A stretch of 24,101 nucleotides of DNA, taken from positions 1 through 24,101 of the forward strand of contig CAMLEF010000025.1 of the NCBI GenBank assembly GCA_946478675.1. The letters are read 5' to 3'. How positions within the stretch are numbered: position 1 is the stretch's first letter; each line of letters opens with the position of its first letter. This document shows, one piece after another, positions 15,443 to 23,174 of the stretch. The position numbers and the translations under genes were made by a program. The stretch is from an uncultured Flavobacteriales bacterium. Lineage in GTDB: Bacteria; Bacteroidota; Bacteroidia; Palsa-965. The notes below the pieces were generated by a model. It had not been told where the DNA came from, did not search any database, and saw only the letters and a list, made by a program, of their open reading frames with translations.

Positions 15443-16923
15443 TGGACAGAAGCGATTGGGTTCAGGATGGAATGAAGCTGGCCGGCGGCGATCTCACCGG
15501 AAATCAATGCAGGAGGAACACCCGGACCGGGAACGGTGAGCTGCCCGGCATAAAGAAGGTTGCTCACCTGCCGGTTGCGTACAGACGGTTTCAGCACAGC
15601 GGTCTGCCGCAACGTGTTCGCCAGCCCGTAAGCGTTTCCTCCGTATGCATTGTAATCGCTGACGAAATCGTTTACACAATAGCTTTTCCGGTAAACGATA
15701 TGCTCGAGAATGCTTTCACCGCAAAATTTTTCGATGCGGCGGATAATCGGCTCGAAGTAGCGCTGCCGCACTTCTTCGGTGTCTTCGAGATGCGTGGCGA
15801 CCGGGATGAGGATGAAGAGGTTTTCCATGCCGATCGGCGCTACGACCGGGTCGGTTACTGAAGGCGCGCAGACGTAGAACAGCGGGTTCTCCGGCCATTG
15901 CGGATTTTCATAGATCGCGCGGGAATGCTTTTCAAAATCCGTATCGAAGAAGAGGTTGTGGTGCTGCAGTTTCTTCAGCCGCTTCCCGACGCCGACGTAA
16001 TAGATGAGGCAGCTCGGCGCGAACGTGCGTTTCGACCAGTATTCTTCGGAATAATTGCGGTGCGGCGCATCCAGCAATCGTTGTTCGACGTGATGATAAT
16101 CGGCAGCCGCAATTACGCCGTCGACCGGGAAATGGCCGAAGGAAGTACGGATGTGCGAGGCGCGCCCCTGCTCCACTTCGATGCGCTGCACTTCGGTATC
16201 GGTCATGAATTTTACGCCGAGGGAAAGCGCCAGCTGGTGCATCGCCTCCACGATCTTGTGCATGCCGCCGATCGGGTACCAGGTGCCCTGCGTGAGCGCC
16301 GCGTGGTTCATCAGCGTATACAGCGCAGGAATTTGCTGCGGCATGGCGCCGAGAAAAATGACGGGAAATTCCATCAGCGCGATGAGCCGCGGATCGCGGA
16401 AATGACTGCGGACATAGCTGCGCACGGATTTCAGCACGCTCGAGCGGGCAATGCCGGACACCACGCTGAACCGGAAGTATTCGCCCCACGACAGCGCCGG
16501 GCGGTACACGAGCTCCTCCATGCCGAGCCGGTATTTGTAAGCGGCCTCTTTCAGGAATTTGCGAAGCTGCACCGCGCTGCCCGGCTCGATTTGCTCGAAC
16601 AGCTCTTCCAGTTGCGCACCGTCGGCATGCACCGGCAACAGATCATTTTCTCCGAAGATGATCTGGAAACCCGGATCGAGACGAACGAGATTGTAGTAGT
16701 CCGACGGTTTCTTGCCGAAGTCCGCGAAGAACCGCTCGAAAACATCCGGCATCCAATACCAGCTCGGGCCGATATCGAAAATAAATCCGCGGTCGATCAG
16801 CTGCCGTGCGCGCCCGCCCACCGTTGCATTTTTCTCGAACACCAGGACCTCGTAACCTTCCTTAGCCGCATAGCACGCAGAAGCCAATCCTGAAAATCCC
16901 GACCCGATTACTCCGACTCTCAT
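15439..16923 (-). CDS. crtI: phytoene desaturase CrtI
   Basis: A 494-residue FAD-dependent desaturase converting phytoene to lycopene in four steps. The N-terminal dinucleotide-binding motif is GSGFSGLASA (residues 7-16), followed by the FEKNATVGGRA region. FDIGPSWYWMPDVFE is typical of CrtI-type enzymes. The C-terminal FAD/substrate motif is LLYAGQLTVPGPGVPPALISG. It is the first structural gene of the cluster. Its promoter overlaps a long perfect inverted repeat that is probably the operator of the neighbouring MerR/B12 regulator. CrtI homologues include desaturases of other specificity, but the gene order here supports phytoene desaturase. Confidence 0.96.
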   Translation of the reverse strand: MRVGVIGSGFSGLASACYAAKEGYEVLVFEKNATVGGRARQLIDRGFIFDIGPSWYWMPDVFERFFADFGKKPSDYYNLVRLDPGFQIIFGENDLLPVHADGAQLEELFEQIEPGSAVQLRKFLKEAAYKYRLGMEELVYRPALSWGEYFRFSVVSGIARSSVLKSVRSYVRSHFRDPRLIALMEFPVIFLGAMPQQIPALYTLMNHAALTQGTWYPIGGMHKIVEAMHQLALSLGVKFMTDTEVQRIEVEQGRASHIRTSFGHFPVDGVIAAADYHHVEQRLLDAPHRNYSEEYWSKRTFAPSCLIYYVGVGKRLKKLQHHNLFFDTDFEKHSRAIYENPQWPENPLFYVCAPSVTDPVVAPIGMENLFILIPVATHLEDTEEVRQRYFEPIIRRIEKFCGESILEHIVYRKSYCVNDFVSDYNAYGGNAYGLANTLRQTAVLKPSVRNRQVSNLLYAGQLTVPGPGVPPALISGEIAAGQLHSILNPIASVQ

Positions 16924-16928
16924 ATTTT

Positions 16929-16979
16929 ATTTTGTTTAACTTATTTGCAAATTTATTAAACAAAATAGAATTCCAAAAA
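16929..16979 (-). promoter_or_regulatory. crtI promoter with overlapping inverted-repeat operator
   Basis: On the minus strand a TTTTTG (16979-16974) is followed after 18 nt by the -7 box TAAATTTG (16955-16948), 24 nt before the crtI ATG. Around the -7 box lies a perfect inverted repeat with 11-bp arms, ATTTTGTTTAA and TTAAACAAAAT (16929-16939 and 16956-16966). Its core, TTGTTTA-N18-TAAACAA, recurs with identical spacing at the regulator's own promoter. A bound protein would cover the -7 element and block transcription. Confidence 0.7.
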
Positions 16980-17081
16980 TTGCCGGCAAGAGTTATCAAC
17001 AGGCCAGGAGAGCGCAAAGACGGTTTCTTCCGCTACATGACTTTACAGCGGCGGGTAAGGAAAAAGTGGAAACGGGGAAGC

Positions 17082-17966
17082 TTAAAGGATGTTGAGCAGG
17101 TCCTGCGGAGCGTGGAGCCGCGTAACGGCAGCTGGAAATTTCGCAGCCGAATTCAGGGCCGCATGTCCGCCAATTAAAACATTGATATTCTTAAACTTAT
17201 TACAGATATCAGAAAGAAAAGCTTCAATCTCCTCATCCGGGCGCCCGGTAACGAAAAATCCGACGGCGTGGGTGACGGTAGTCGCATTCATGACCTGCGA
17301 AAGGTTCTCCAGCGGCACGTTCTGCCCGAGATAAATGACGGGGTATCCTTTGCTGCGGATCATGTATTCGGAAAACAACAAGCCCACGTCGTGCCATTCG
17401 CCCGGCGGAAGGAAAAGCACGAAATGCTTGTCTTTGCGACCGGGAGAAGGCAGGCCGTCGATCGCCGCCATCAGTTTTTTCCGGATGATGCACGAAGCGA
17501 AATGCTCCTGGGCCGGAATGGTTTCCGCCAGCGTCCAGAGCAGGCCGACCTTATAGAGGAAGGGATAAATAACCTTCAGCATCGCGTCGTACAGACCGAA
17601 CCGGGTGACGGCCGCAGAGAACGTTTTTTCAAAAGCCGGCTCATCGAAGGAAAGCATGGCAACGACGAGATCGTTCACAAAACCGCGGCTGACGATATCC
17701 GTTTCCGTGCGGTTCCGCATGCCCTGCAGCAGCTCCTTCATCTCTTTTTCCGACAGCGCCGCGATCCGGGAGATCTTGTAGCCGCCATCCAGCAACGTGG
17801 CGACGTTCAGCAGTTTACGCACGTGATCGTCGTCGTAATAACGGATGTTCGTGGAGGTACGGAACGGCTGTACAAGCCCGTATCGTTTTTCCCAGATCCG
17901 GATCGTGTGTGCTTTGATCCCGGTTAAACGTTCGAGGTCATTGATCTGGTAGGTCGCCCGTTGCAT
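17082..17966 (-). CDS. MerR-family regulator with B12-binding domain, CarH/LitR-like photoreceptor
   Basis: A 294-residue regulator. Residues 1-75 are a MerR winged helix (YQINDLERLTGIKAHTIRIW, then EKRYGL and RYYDDDHVRKLL). Residues about 90-175 form the helical B12-cap domain, with W144-x9-E154-H155 (WTLAETIPAQEH) matching the Wx9EH motif of light-sensing CarH. Residues 180-294 form the cobalamin-binding fold, with E190-W-H192-D-V-G195 (ExHxxG) supplying the lower axial histidine and GG at 266-267. In known CarH proteins, adenosylcobalamin makes a DNA-bound tetramer in the dark, and light breaks it and frees carotenoid genes. Two positions differ from what I recall: the residue after the Trp is Thr rather than the His of the Thermus protein, and the SxL region reads GFFVTG without the Ser. 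It lies directly upstream of crtI on the same strand. Confidence 0.92.
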   Translation of the reverse strand: MQRATYQINDLERLTGIKAHTIRIWEKRYGLVQPFRTSTNIRYYDDDHVRKLLNVATLLDGGYKISRIAALSEKEMKELLQGMRNRTETDIVSRGFVNDLVVAMLSFDEPAFEKTFSAAVTRFGLYDAMLKVIYPFLYKVGLLWTLAETIPAQEHFASCIIRKKLMAAIDGLPSPGRKDKHFVLFLPPGEWHDVGLLFSEYMIRSKGYPVIYLGQNVPLENLSQVMNATTVTHAVGFFVTGRPDEEIEAFLSDICNKFKNINVLIGGHAALNSAAKFPAAVTRLHAPQDLLNIL

Positions 17967-18012
17967 TGTTTAGTCTTAAGGCTGCAAATATAAACAATAT
18001 TTTTCCGTACAA
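17966..18012 (-). promoter_or_regulatory. promoter of the MerR/B12 regulator with overlapping operator
   Basis: On the minus strand TTG (18012-18010) is followed after 17 nt by the -7 box TATATTTG (17992-17985), 18 nt before the ATG. TTGTTTA (17997-17991) and TAAACAA (17972-17966) form an inverted repeat with an 18-nt spacer, the same layout as at crtI. The second half-site runs into the A of the ATG. This predicts autoregulation. Confidence 0.6.
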
Positions 18013-18085
18013 CCGGCCGGCGATGCGATCCGCGGCTATCCTGCGTTACGTTTTTCTGCGGACGAGAACGTGTGGTTGCAAGCCG

Positions 18086-18093
18086 TACATTTG
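18086..18093 (+). promoter_or_regulatory. -7 promoter element of the DUF423 gene
   Basis: TACATTTG matches TAnnTTTG, 5 nt before the ATG at 18099. It predicts a very short leader, and it excludes the in-frame GTG start at 18072, which lies upstream of the promoter. Confidence 0.55.
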
Positions 18094-18098
18094 AAGCC

Positions 18099-18512
18099 AT
18101 GTGGAAAAAATGGATGGCTGCCGGCGCGATCTTCGCCGGACTTTCGGTGATACTCGGGGCGCTTTCCGCCCACCGGCTCCGCGACCTGCTTACCGGCCCT
18201 GAAGCGGCGTTTCATCTCGATAACTTTCGGACCGGCGCATTGTACCAGATGTTTCATGCCTTCGCGCTGATCGTCGCCGCGTTGCTCATGAAGCTGACCG
18301 GTGAATCGCGCCCGCTGAAAATTTCCTGCTGGCTGTTCACCGCGGGCATGCTCTGCTTCTCCGGCTCGCTCTACCTGCTTTCCACGCGCGAGCTGACCGG
18401 TCTCGATTCGCTTACTCCCGTTCTCGGGCCCATCACACCGCTCGGCGGACTTTGTTTCATTGCCGGCTGGGCCACGCTGGCAATCGCCGTGCTGCGCAAA
18501 CCTGTTCAATAA
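18099..18512 (+). CDS. DUF423 (YgdD-like) membrane protein
   Basis: A 137-residue membrane protein with four hydrophobic segments (about 6-24, 48-66, 74-96 and 112-132). Family signatures are visible: an early GALSAHRL, FRTGALYQMFHAFALI and GGLCFIAGWATLAI. DUF423 proteins are small conserved inner-membrane proteins of unknown function. The ATG at 18099 is chosen because MWKKWMAAGAIFAGLSVILGA is the usual N-terminus and the promoter sits just before it. It is 31 nt from the downstream carboxypeptidase, without a promoter in between, so the two are probably co-transcribed. Confidence 0.92.
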   Translation: MWKKWMAAGAIFAGLSVILGALSAHRLRDLLTGPEAAFHLDNFRTGALYQMFHAFALIVAALLMKLTGESRPLKISCWLFTAGMLCFSGSLYLLSTRELTGLDSLTPVLGPITPLGGLCFIAGWATLAIAVLRKPVQ

Positions 18513-18543
18513 AAAGCTCCCGCTCATCAATACCACACACTAC

Positions 18544-20034
18544 ATGAACGCTTACGAAGAATACCGCAACCGCCTCCGCCGCATCTCCGACGTCGCTTAT
18601 GCCTCGGGCGTGCTGAGCTGGGACCAGGAAACCTATATGCCCGAAGGCAGCGCCGGCCTGCGCGCGCAGCAATTGTCGACGCTTGCCGGCATCACGCACG
18701 ATATGGCGACGGAAGAATCGCTCGGGAAATTGCTGGAAGATCTGAATGCCGATGCTTCGCTCGACGATGCGCAAAAGGCGAATGTGAAGCAGACGCTGAA
18801 AGATTACCGCAAGTCGAAAAAATACACGCGCGAGTTTGTCGAGGAAATGAGCAAGACCGTTTCCGAAGCATTCGCCGCCTGGCAGGAAGCGAAAACGAAA
18901 AACAACTGGTCGCTTTACGCGCCGAAGCTGGAAAAGCTGGTCGCGCTGAAACGCAAAGAATGCGAACTGCTCGGTTATGAAAAGCATCCGTATGACGCGC
19001 TGCTCGACAACCATGAGCCGGGACTGACGACGGCTGAAGTCGAACAGCTCTTCAACGATGTTCGCGCGGAGCTCGTGCCTTTCGTGAAAAAGATCGCGGC
19101 GCAACCGCTGCATTCGGAAGAAGTGCTGCAGCGTCATTACCCGAAAGACCAGCAATGGAATTACAGCGTCGAAGTGCTGAAGCAGATGGGCTTCGATTTC
19201 AACATCGGCCGCCAGGATATTTCCATGCATCCGTTCACGATCAACTTCGGCGCAACGGATGTTCGTGTCACGACGCGCATCGATGAAAAGAACCTCTCGG
19301 ATTGCGTCACCGGCACGATCCACGAAGGCGGCCACGCGCTCTACGAGCAGGGACTTCCGGCGTCGGAATACGGTTTGCCCGCTTCGGAAGCCGTTTCGCT
19401 CGGCATCCACGAATCGCAGTCGCGGCTTTGGGAAAACAATGTGGGCCGCAGTCTTGCTTTCTGGAAAGGCCAGTTCCCGTCGCTGCAAAAACATTTCCCG
19501 GAACAGCTGAAGAATAATTCAGCGCAGGATATTTTCAGCGCGGTGAACGTGGTGCAGCCTTCGCTCATCCGCATCAACGCCGACGAGCTGACGTATCATT
19601 TTCACATCATGGTGCGTTTCGAAACGGAAAAAGCGCTGTTCGAGAACAAGCTCGAGGTGAAAGACATCCCGGCGTTCTGGAACCGGCGTTACAAAGATTA
19701 TCTCGGCATCGACGTGCCTTCGGATGCGGAAGGTTGCCTGCAGGATGTGCATTGGTCGCACGGCAGCTTCGGCTATTTCCCGACGTATTCGCTGGGCAGT
19801 TTTTACGCCGCGCAGTTCTTCGCGCATGCGAAAAAAGCAATTCCTTCATTGGAAAAAGAAATTGAAGCCGGCAATTATGCATCGCTGCTGAAATGGCTGC
19901 GCGGGAATATTCATCGTCACGGCAAACGTTACCAGGCGCGCGAGCTCTGCGAACGGGTGACGGGCGAGCCGCTGAACTTCGCGTATTTCATGGCGTATGC
20001 GAAAGAGAAATACGGAATGTTGTACGGGATTTAG
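18544..20034 (+). CDS. M32-family metallocarboxypeptidase (carboxypeptidase Taq type)
   Basis: A 496-residue cytoplasmic zinc carboxypeptidase that removes C-terminal residues from peptides. The zinc site is HEGGH (residues 260-264); the third ligand is in the HESQSRLWEN motif (289-298, Glu290). Other family marks are LSWDQETYMP near the N-terminus, the MHPFT string (228-232), and YHFHIMVRFETEKALF near residue 350. The length equals that of family members. I start at ATG 18544 because MNAYEEYRNRL is the typical opening and the longer open frame overlaps DUF423. The stop is followed immediately by a CCACGGATTT-type repeat. Confidence 0.96.
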   Translation: MNAYEEYRNRLRRISDVAYASGVLSWDQETYMPEGSAGLRAQQLSTLAGITHDMATEESLGKLLEDLNADASLDDAQKANVKQTLKDYRKSKKYTREFVEEMSKTVSEAFAAWQEAKTKNNWSLYAPKLEKLVALKRKECELLGYEKHPYDALLDNHEPGLTTAEVEQLFNDVRAELVPFVKKIAAQPLHSEEVLQRHYPKDQQWNYSVEVLKQMGFDFNIGRQDISMHPFTINFGATDVRVTTRIDEKNLSDCVTGTIHEGGHALYEQGLPASEYGLPASEAVSLGIHESQSRLWENNVGRSLAFWKGQFPSLQKHFPEQLKNNSAQDIFSAVNVVQPSLIRINADELTYHFHIMVRFETEKALFENKLEVKDIPAFWNRRYKDYLGIDVPSDAEGCLQDVHWSHGSFGYFPTYSLGSFYAAQFFAHAKKAIPSLEKEIEAGNYASLLKWLRGNIHRHGKRYQARELCERVTGEPLNFAYFMAYAKEKYGMLYGI

Positions 20035-20062
20035 CCACGGATTTCGCGGATTACACGAATTT
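20035..20062. repeat. CCACGGATTTCGCGGATT word repeat
   Basis: CCACGGATTTCGCGGATTACACGAATTT contains three variants of an ACGGATT unit. It fills nearly the whole 33-nt gap between the carboxypeptidase stop and the next ATG, starting right after the stop codon. It is distinct from the CACGGAGG family, though related in style. Confidence 0.6.
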
Positions 20063-20067
20063 CTAAA

Positions 20068-20535
20068 ATGAAAAAACTACTGCTCTTTCCTGCTTTGTTT
20101 CTGTTGGCTGCTTGCGCTTCGCACTCGGAAAATGATGCTGCAAAAGCTAAACAGGAAATCCTTGCCGCCGACAGCGCGATGTGCGTGATGGCGATGAACG
20201 ATGGGTTTTCGAAAGCGCTGCTGCAATATGCCGATGCGGATTTCGTGAAGCTGAACAACGGCGTTGAACCGCTGATCGGTCGTGAGAAGTACGCGAAATT
20301 TGTCGAAAGCAACGGAACGACGAAGCTCATCAGCTGGCGGCCGTACAAAGTGGAAGTCGCGGCTTCCGGCGAGCTCGGCTACACCTGGGGCTATTGGGAA
20401 TACGACGGTGATTCCGTGCAGTACGGCAATTATTTCACCGCCTGGAAAAAACAAGCCGACGGCAACTGGAAAATGTTGCTCGACGGCGGCAACGACACAC
20501 CGAAGCCGGCCGACGAAAGCCGTTTGCCGCGTTAA
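20068..20535 (+). CDS. lipoprotein with SnoaL/NTF2-like (DUF4440-type) fold
   Basis: A 155-residue lipoprotein. The signal ends in lipobox LLAAC (Cys16). The mature part begins with a helix (AKQEILAADSAMCVMAMNDGFSK), then ADADFVKLNNGVEPLIGREKYAKF and beta strands with TWGYWEYDG and NYFTAWKKQADGNWKMLLDGG. That order of helices and strands is typical of DUF4440/NTF2-like proteins, which often bind small ligands or associate with enzymes. No catalytic residues can be named. It probably sits in the periplasm anchored to a membrane. It is 33 nt from the carboxypeptidase, with only a repeat in between, so it may share its transcript. Confidence 0.85.
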   Translation: MKKLLLFPALFLLAACASHSENDAAKAKQEILAADSAMCVMAMNDGFSKALLQYADADFVKLNNGVEPLIGREKYAKFVESNGTTKLISWRPYKVEVAASGELGYTWGYWEYDGDSVQYGNYFTAWKKQADGNWKMLLDGGNDTPKPADESRLPR

Positions 20536-20611
20536 CCAGTTAAGAAGCCGCGTCGCCCGCCTGCCCGCCGCCGCTTCACGATTTGCAACAGAAATTGACG
20601 TGCGCACAATA

Positions 20612-20640
20612 TTGGCACAGCTTGTGAACTGTTACATTTG
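20612..20640 (+). promoter_or_regulatory. promoter of the Thr-rich lipoprotein gene
   Basis: TTG (20612-20614), 18 nt spacer, then TACATTTG (20633-20640), 20 nt before the ATG at 20661. This is one of the best-formed promoters in the window. Confidence 0.65.
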
Positions 20641-20660
20641 AAACCAAACCTACTCATTGT

Positions 20661-21260
20661 ATGAAACGCCTCTTCTACCCTGTCGCTTTCCTGCTCGTGT
20701 TCAGCGCCTGCCGTCACCAGGCGGTTACCGCTTCCGCCAACGCAGATAACTATACCAATCAATCATCGCAGCAAACTACCACGACTACGACTACAACCAC
20801 TCCTGCGAACGGCGGAACTACGACCACTACCGATCCGGCGAATTCCGGCACAACGACCACCGTGACTACCGGCAACGGCACATCCACCGGCACCACGACT
20901 ACCGTCGACGCAGGCGGAAATACCGGCGGCACTGCCAATGGCGGTACGACTACCACTGTGTCTGCGCAAACCGATACTTCGAATATTTACCGCGTGAGCG
21001 TATCGTTCATCAGCCGCGGCGAAGGCATCGATTACAAGACACAGGAGACTTTTGAGAACTGGCTGGCGTCCCAGCCGAAGCACCCGGCGTACATGAAAAC
21101 CCATTGGGGCCGCGAAGGCGAAACGAATTACTGTTTAAAACTTAACGAGTTATCAACAAGAGAACAGGAAATTTTCGTGCGCGACCTTCGTACTCTTCTG
21201 ACTGACAAGCCCTTGGTTCTCATTAACGAATACGCGGAGTGTAAAGGTCGTCCCGAGTAG
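20661..21260 (+). CDS. lipoprotein with Thr/Gly-rich linker and small conserved-looking C-terminal domain
   Basis: A 199-residue lipoprotein with lipobox VFSAC (Cys17). Residues about 36-105 are low-complexity: runs of Thr separated by NGG, ANSG and GNG spacers. Such a linker could span the periplasm or the surface layer and is a plausible O-glycosylation target. Residues 109-199 form a compact domain beginning YRVSVSFISRGEGIDYKTQE, with two cysteines (158 and 194) and the string REQEIFVRDLRTLLTD. I do not recognise a named function for this domain. It has its own promoter and is followed by the separate pckA promoter. The base composition of the linker comes from repeated ACG/ACT/ACC codons, so the repeat is at protein and DNA level. 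Confidence 0.85.
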   Translation: MKRLFYPVAFLLVFSACRHQAVTASANADNYTNQSSQQTTTTTTTTTPANGGTTTTTDPANSGTTTTVTTGNGTSTGTTTTVDAGGNTGGTANGGTTTTVSAQTDTSNIYRVSVSFISRGEGIDYKTQETFENWLASQPKHPAYMKTHWGREGETNYCLKLNELSTREQEIFVRDLRTLLTDKPLVLINEYAECKGRPE

Positions 21261-21305
21261 GTGGTCTTTTAACGCTTCTTGCCAATATCGAGGCGCGGGA
21301 ATCCG

Positions 21306-21313
21306 TAAATTTG
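21306..21313 (+). promoter_or_regulatory. -7 promoter element of pckA
   Basis: TAAATTTG matches TAnnTTTG and predicts a leader of about 75 nt before the ATG at 21395. A TTG in frame with pckA overlaps this box and therefore cannot be the start codon. Confidence 0.55.
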
Positions 21314-21394
21314 CAGCCTGTTATTCATCATTTCTTAACCCGGGAAGGGATAAGAGTTCTATTCTTATTTTTTCCTGACAAAACTGAAGAAAAA

Positions 21395-23014
21395 ATGAAG
21401 GAATTCGGGCAAAAAGGCAAAAACGCTTCCCTGGACAAAATCGGTCTCGGAAAAGTTGGCGCCGCCTACTGGAACCTTACGCCGGCTGAGCTGGTAGAAC
21501 AAACCCTTACGCGCGGACAGGGCCAGCTTTGCGACAATGGTGCACTCGCCATCGTTACCGGCGAGTTTACCGGTCGTTCCCCAAAAGACAAATTCTGTGT
21601 GGTTGACGACGTTACCAAAGACACGGTCTGGTGGGGCGATATCAACATCAAATTTGAGCCGGCGAAATTCGATGCGCTGTACAACCGCGTAACGGAGTAC
21701 CTGGCCAACAAGGAAGTGTTCGTGCGCGATTCCTATGCCTGCGCCGATCCGGCCTACCGCCTGAATATCCGCGTCATCACGGAATATCCCTGGTCGAACC
21801 TTTTCGCGAACAACCTGTTCCTCCGCCCGACGCAGGATGAGCTCGCGAGCTTCGCACCGGAATGGCACATCATCTGCGCACCCGGCTTCCGCGCCGATCC
21901 CGCAATCGACGGCACCCGCCAGCACAACTTCGCCGTGCTGAACCTGACCCGCAAAGTCATCCTCATCGGTGGCACGGGTTATACCGGCGAGATCAAAAAA
22001 GGCATCTTCACGCTGCTCAACTATATTCTCCCGCAGGAAAAAGGCGTGCTCTCCATGCACTGCTCCGCCAACCAGGGCAAGAACGGCGACACCGCGATCT
22101 TCTTCGGCCTCTCCGGCACCGGCAAAACCACGCTTTCCGCTGACCCGAACCGCAAGCTCATCGGCGACGACGAGCACGGCTGGTCGGAAGAGAAAGTCTT
22201 CAACTTCGAAGGCGGCTGCTATGCAAAATGCATCGACCTCACGAAAGAGAAAGAACCGGAGATCTGGAACGCGATCAAATTCGGCGCGCTCGTGGAAAAC
22301 ATCGACTTCTACGAAGGCACCCGCACGGTAAATTTCGCCAGCACCTCGAAAACGGAAAACACCCGCGTCGCTTACCCGATCGATCATATCGACAACGCGC
22401 TCGAGCCTTCTATCGGCGCACCTCCGAAGAACATTTTCTTCCTTACCGCAGACGCATTCGGCGTGCTGCCTCCGATCTCCAAGCTCACCGTCGAGCAGGC
22501 CATGTACCACTTCATTTCCGGTTATACCGCGAAAGTTGCCGGCACTGAAATGGGCATCACCGAGCCGCAAACGACGTTCTCCGCCTGCTTCGGCAAAGCG
22601 TTCCTGCCGCTTCACCCCGGCAAATACGCAGAGCTGCTCGGCAAGAAGCTGAAAGCGCATCCGGACATCAACGTATGGCTGGTGAATACCGGCTGGACGG
22701 GCGGCGCTTACGGCGTCGGAAGCCGCATCAAGCTTTCCTACACCCGCGCGCTCATCACCGCAGCGCTCGAAGGCAAGCTCGACAGCGTGGAGTATGGCAA
22801 AACACCGTTCTTCGCGCTGCGTTTCCCGAAAGCCTGCCCCGGTGTTCCGTCCGAGATCCTCGAGCCGCGCAACACCTGGCCCGACAAAGCGGCATTCGAC
22901 ACCCAGGCACAGAAGCTCGCCGGCCAGTTCATCAAGAACTTCGAACAGTATGCATCCGGCGTTGCACAGGAAGTGCTCGGCGCCGCACCGCAGCTCGAAA
23001 CCGTGAATGCGTAA
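21395..23014 (+). CDS. pckA: phosphoenolpyruvate carboxykinase (ATP)
   Basis: A 539-residue cytoplasmic enzyme converting oxaloacetate and ATP to PEP, CO2 and ADP, the entry step of gluconeogenesis. Motifs: TGEFTGRSPKDKF (residues 55-67, substrate binding), GGTGYTGEIKKGIFT (192-206), P-loop GLSGTGKTTLSAD (238-250), the metal-binding GDDEHGW (257-263), and FISGYTAKVAGTE later. The length matches the ATP-dependent form. The start ATG 21395 (MKEFGQKGKN) is chosen because the upstream open frame begins inside the promoter. A strong terminator follows the stop, and the gene has its own promoter, so it is monocistronic. Confidence 0.97.
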   Translation: MKEFGQKGKNASLDKIGLGKVGAAYWNLTPAELVEQTLTRGQGQLCDNGALAIVTGEFTGRSPKDKFCVVDDVTKDTVWWGDINIKFEPAKFDALYNRVTEYLANKEVFVRDSYACADPAYRLNIRVITEYPWSNLFANNLFLRPTQDELASFAPEWHIICAPGFRADPAIDGTRQHNFAVLNLTRKVILIGGTGYTGEIKKGIFTLLNYILPQEKGVLSMHCSANQGKNGDTAIFFGLSGTGKTTLSADPNRKLIGDDEHGWSEEKVFNFEGGCYAKCIDLTKEKEPEIWNAIKFGALVENIDFYEGTRTVNFASTSKTENTRVAYPIDHIDNALEPSIGAPPKNIFFLTADAFGVLPPISKLTVEQAMYHFISGYTAKVAGTEMGITEPQTTFSACFGKAFLPLHPGKYAELLGKKLKAHPDINVWLVNTGWTGGAYGVGSRIKLSYTRALITAALEGKLDSVEYGKTPFFALRFPKACPGVPSEILEPRNTWPDKAAFDTQAQKLAGQFIKNFEQYASGVAQEVLGAAPQLETVNA

Positions 23015-23031
23015 TTGAGATTTTCATTCTG

Positions 23032-23065
23032 AAACGGGATACTGTGAAAACGGTATCCCGTTTTT
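23032..23065 (+). terminator. intrinsic terminator of pckA
   Basis: AAACGGGATAC (23032-23042) and GTATCCCGTTT (23053-23063) form a perfect 11-bp stem with a 10-nt loop, ending in TTTTT. It begins 17 nt after the pckA stop. Confidence 0.9.
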
Positions 23066-23147
23066 CTTATGCGCTAACGCAGAAGACTGAATGACGATTA
23101 TCACGCGCTTTCAAAAAAATAATCATGCGCGTGGAAAATCATCGCCT

Positions 23148-23155
23148 TAACTTTG
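23148..23155 (+). promoter_or_regulatory. -7 promoter element of the secreted protein gene
   Basis: TAACTTTG matches TAnnTTTG and lies 19 nt before the ATG at 23175, like the other genes with about 20-nt leaders. Confidence 0.55.
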
Positions 23156-23174
23156 CCACCAAACTCAATTACCT

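Noticed and set aside
16932..17177. Small plus-strand frame starting MFNLFANLL
   Set aside because: It lies across the crtI operator and the antisense end of the regulator gene; no support.
18460..18543. Upstream start for the M32 carboxypeptidase at 18460
   Set aside because: The extension overlaps DUF423 in another frame and has no family match; the typical start is 18544.
20778..20970. Repetitive ACG/ACT/ACC tract as CRISPR or a tandem DNA repeat
   Set aside because: It is the Thr-rich linker of a lipoprotein with intact frame; unit length and spacing are irregular.
21311..21394. TTG start for pckA at 21311
   Set aside because: The codon lies within the probable -7 box TAAATTTG; ATG 21395 gives the normal N-terminus.
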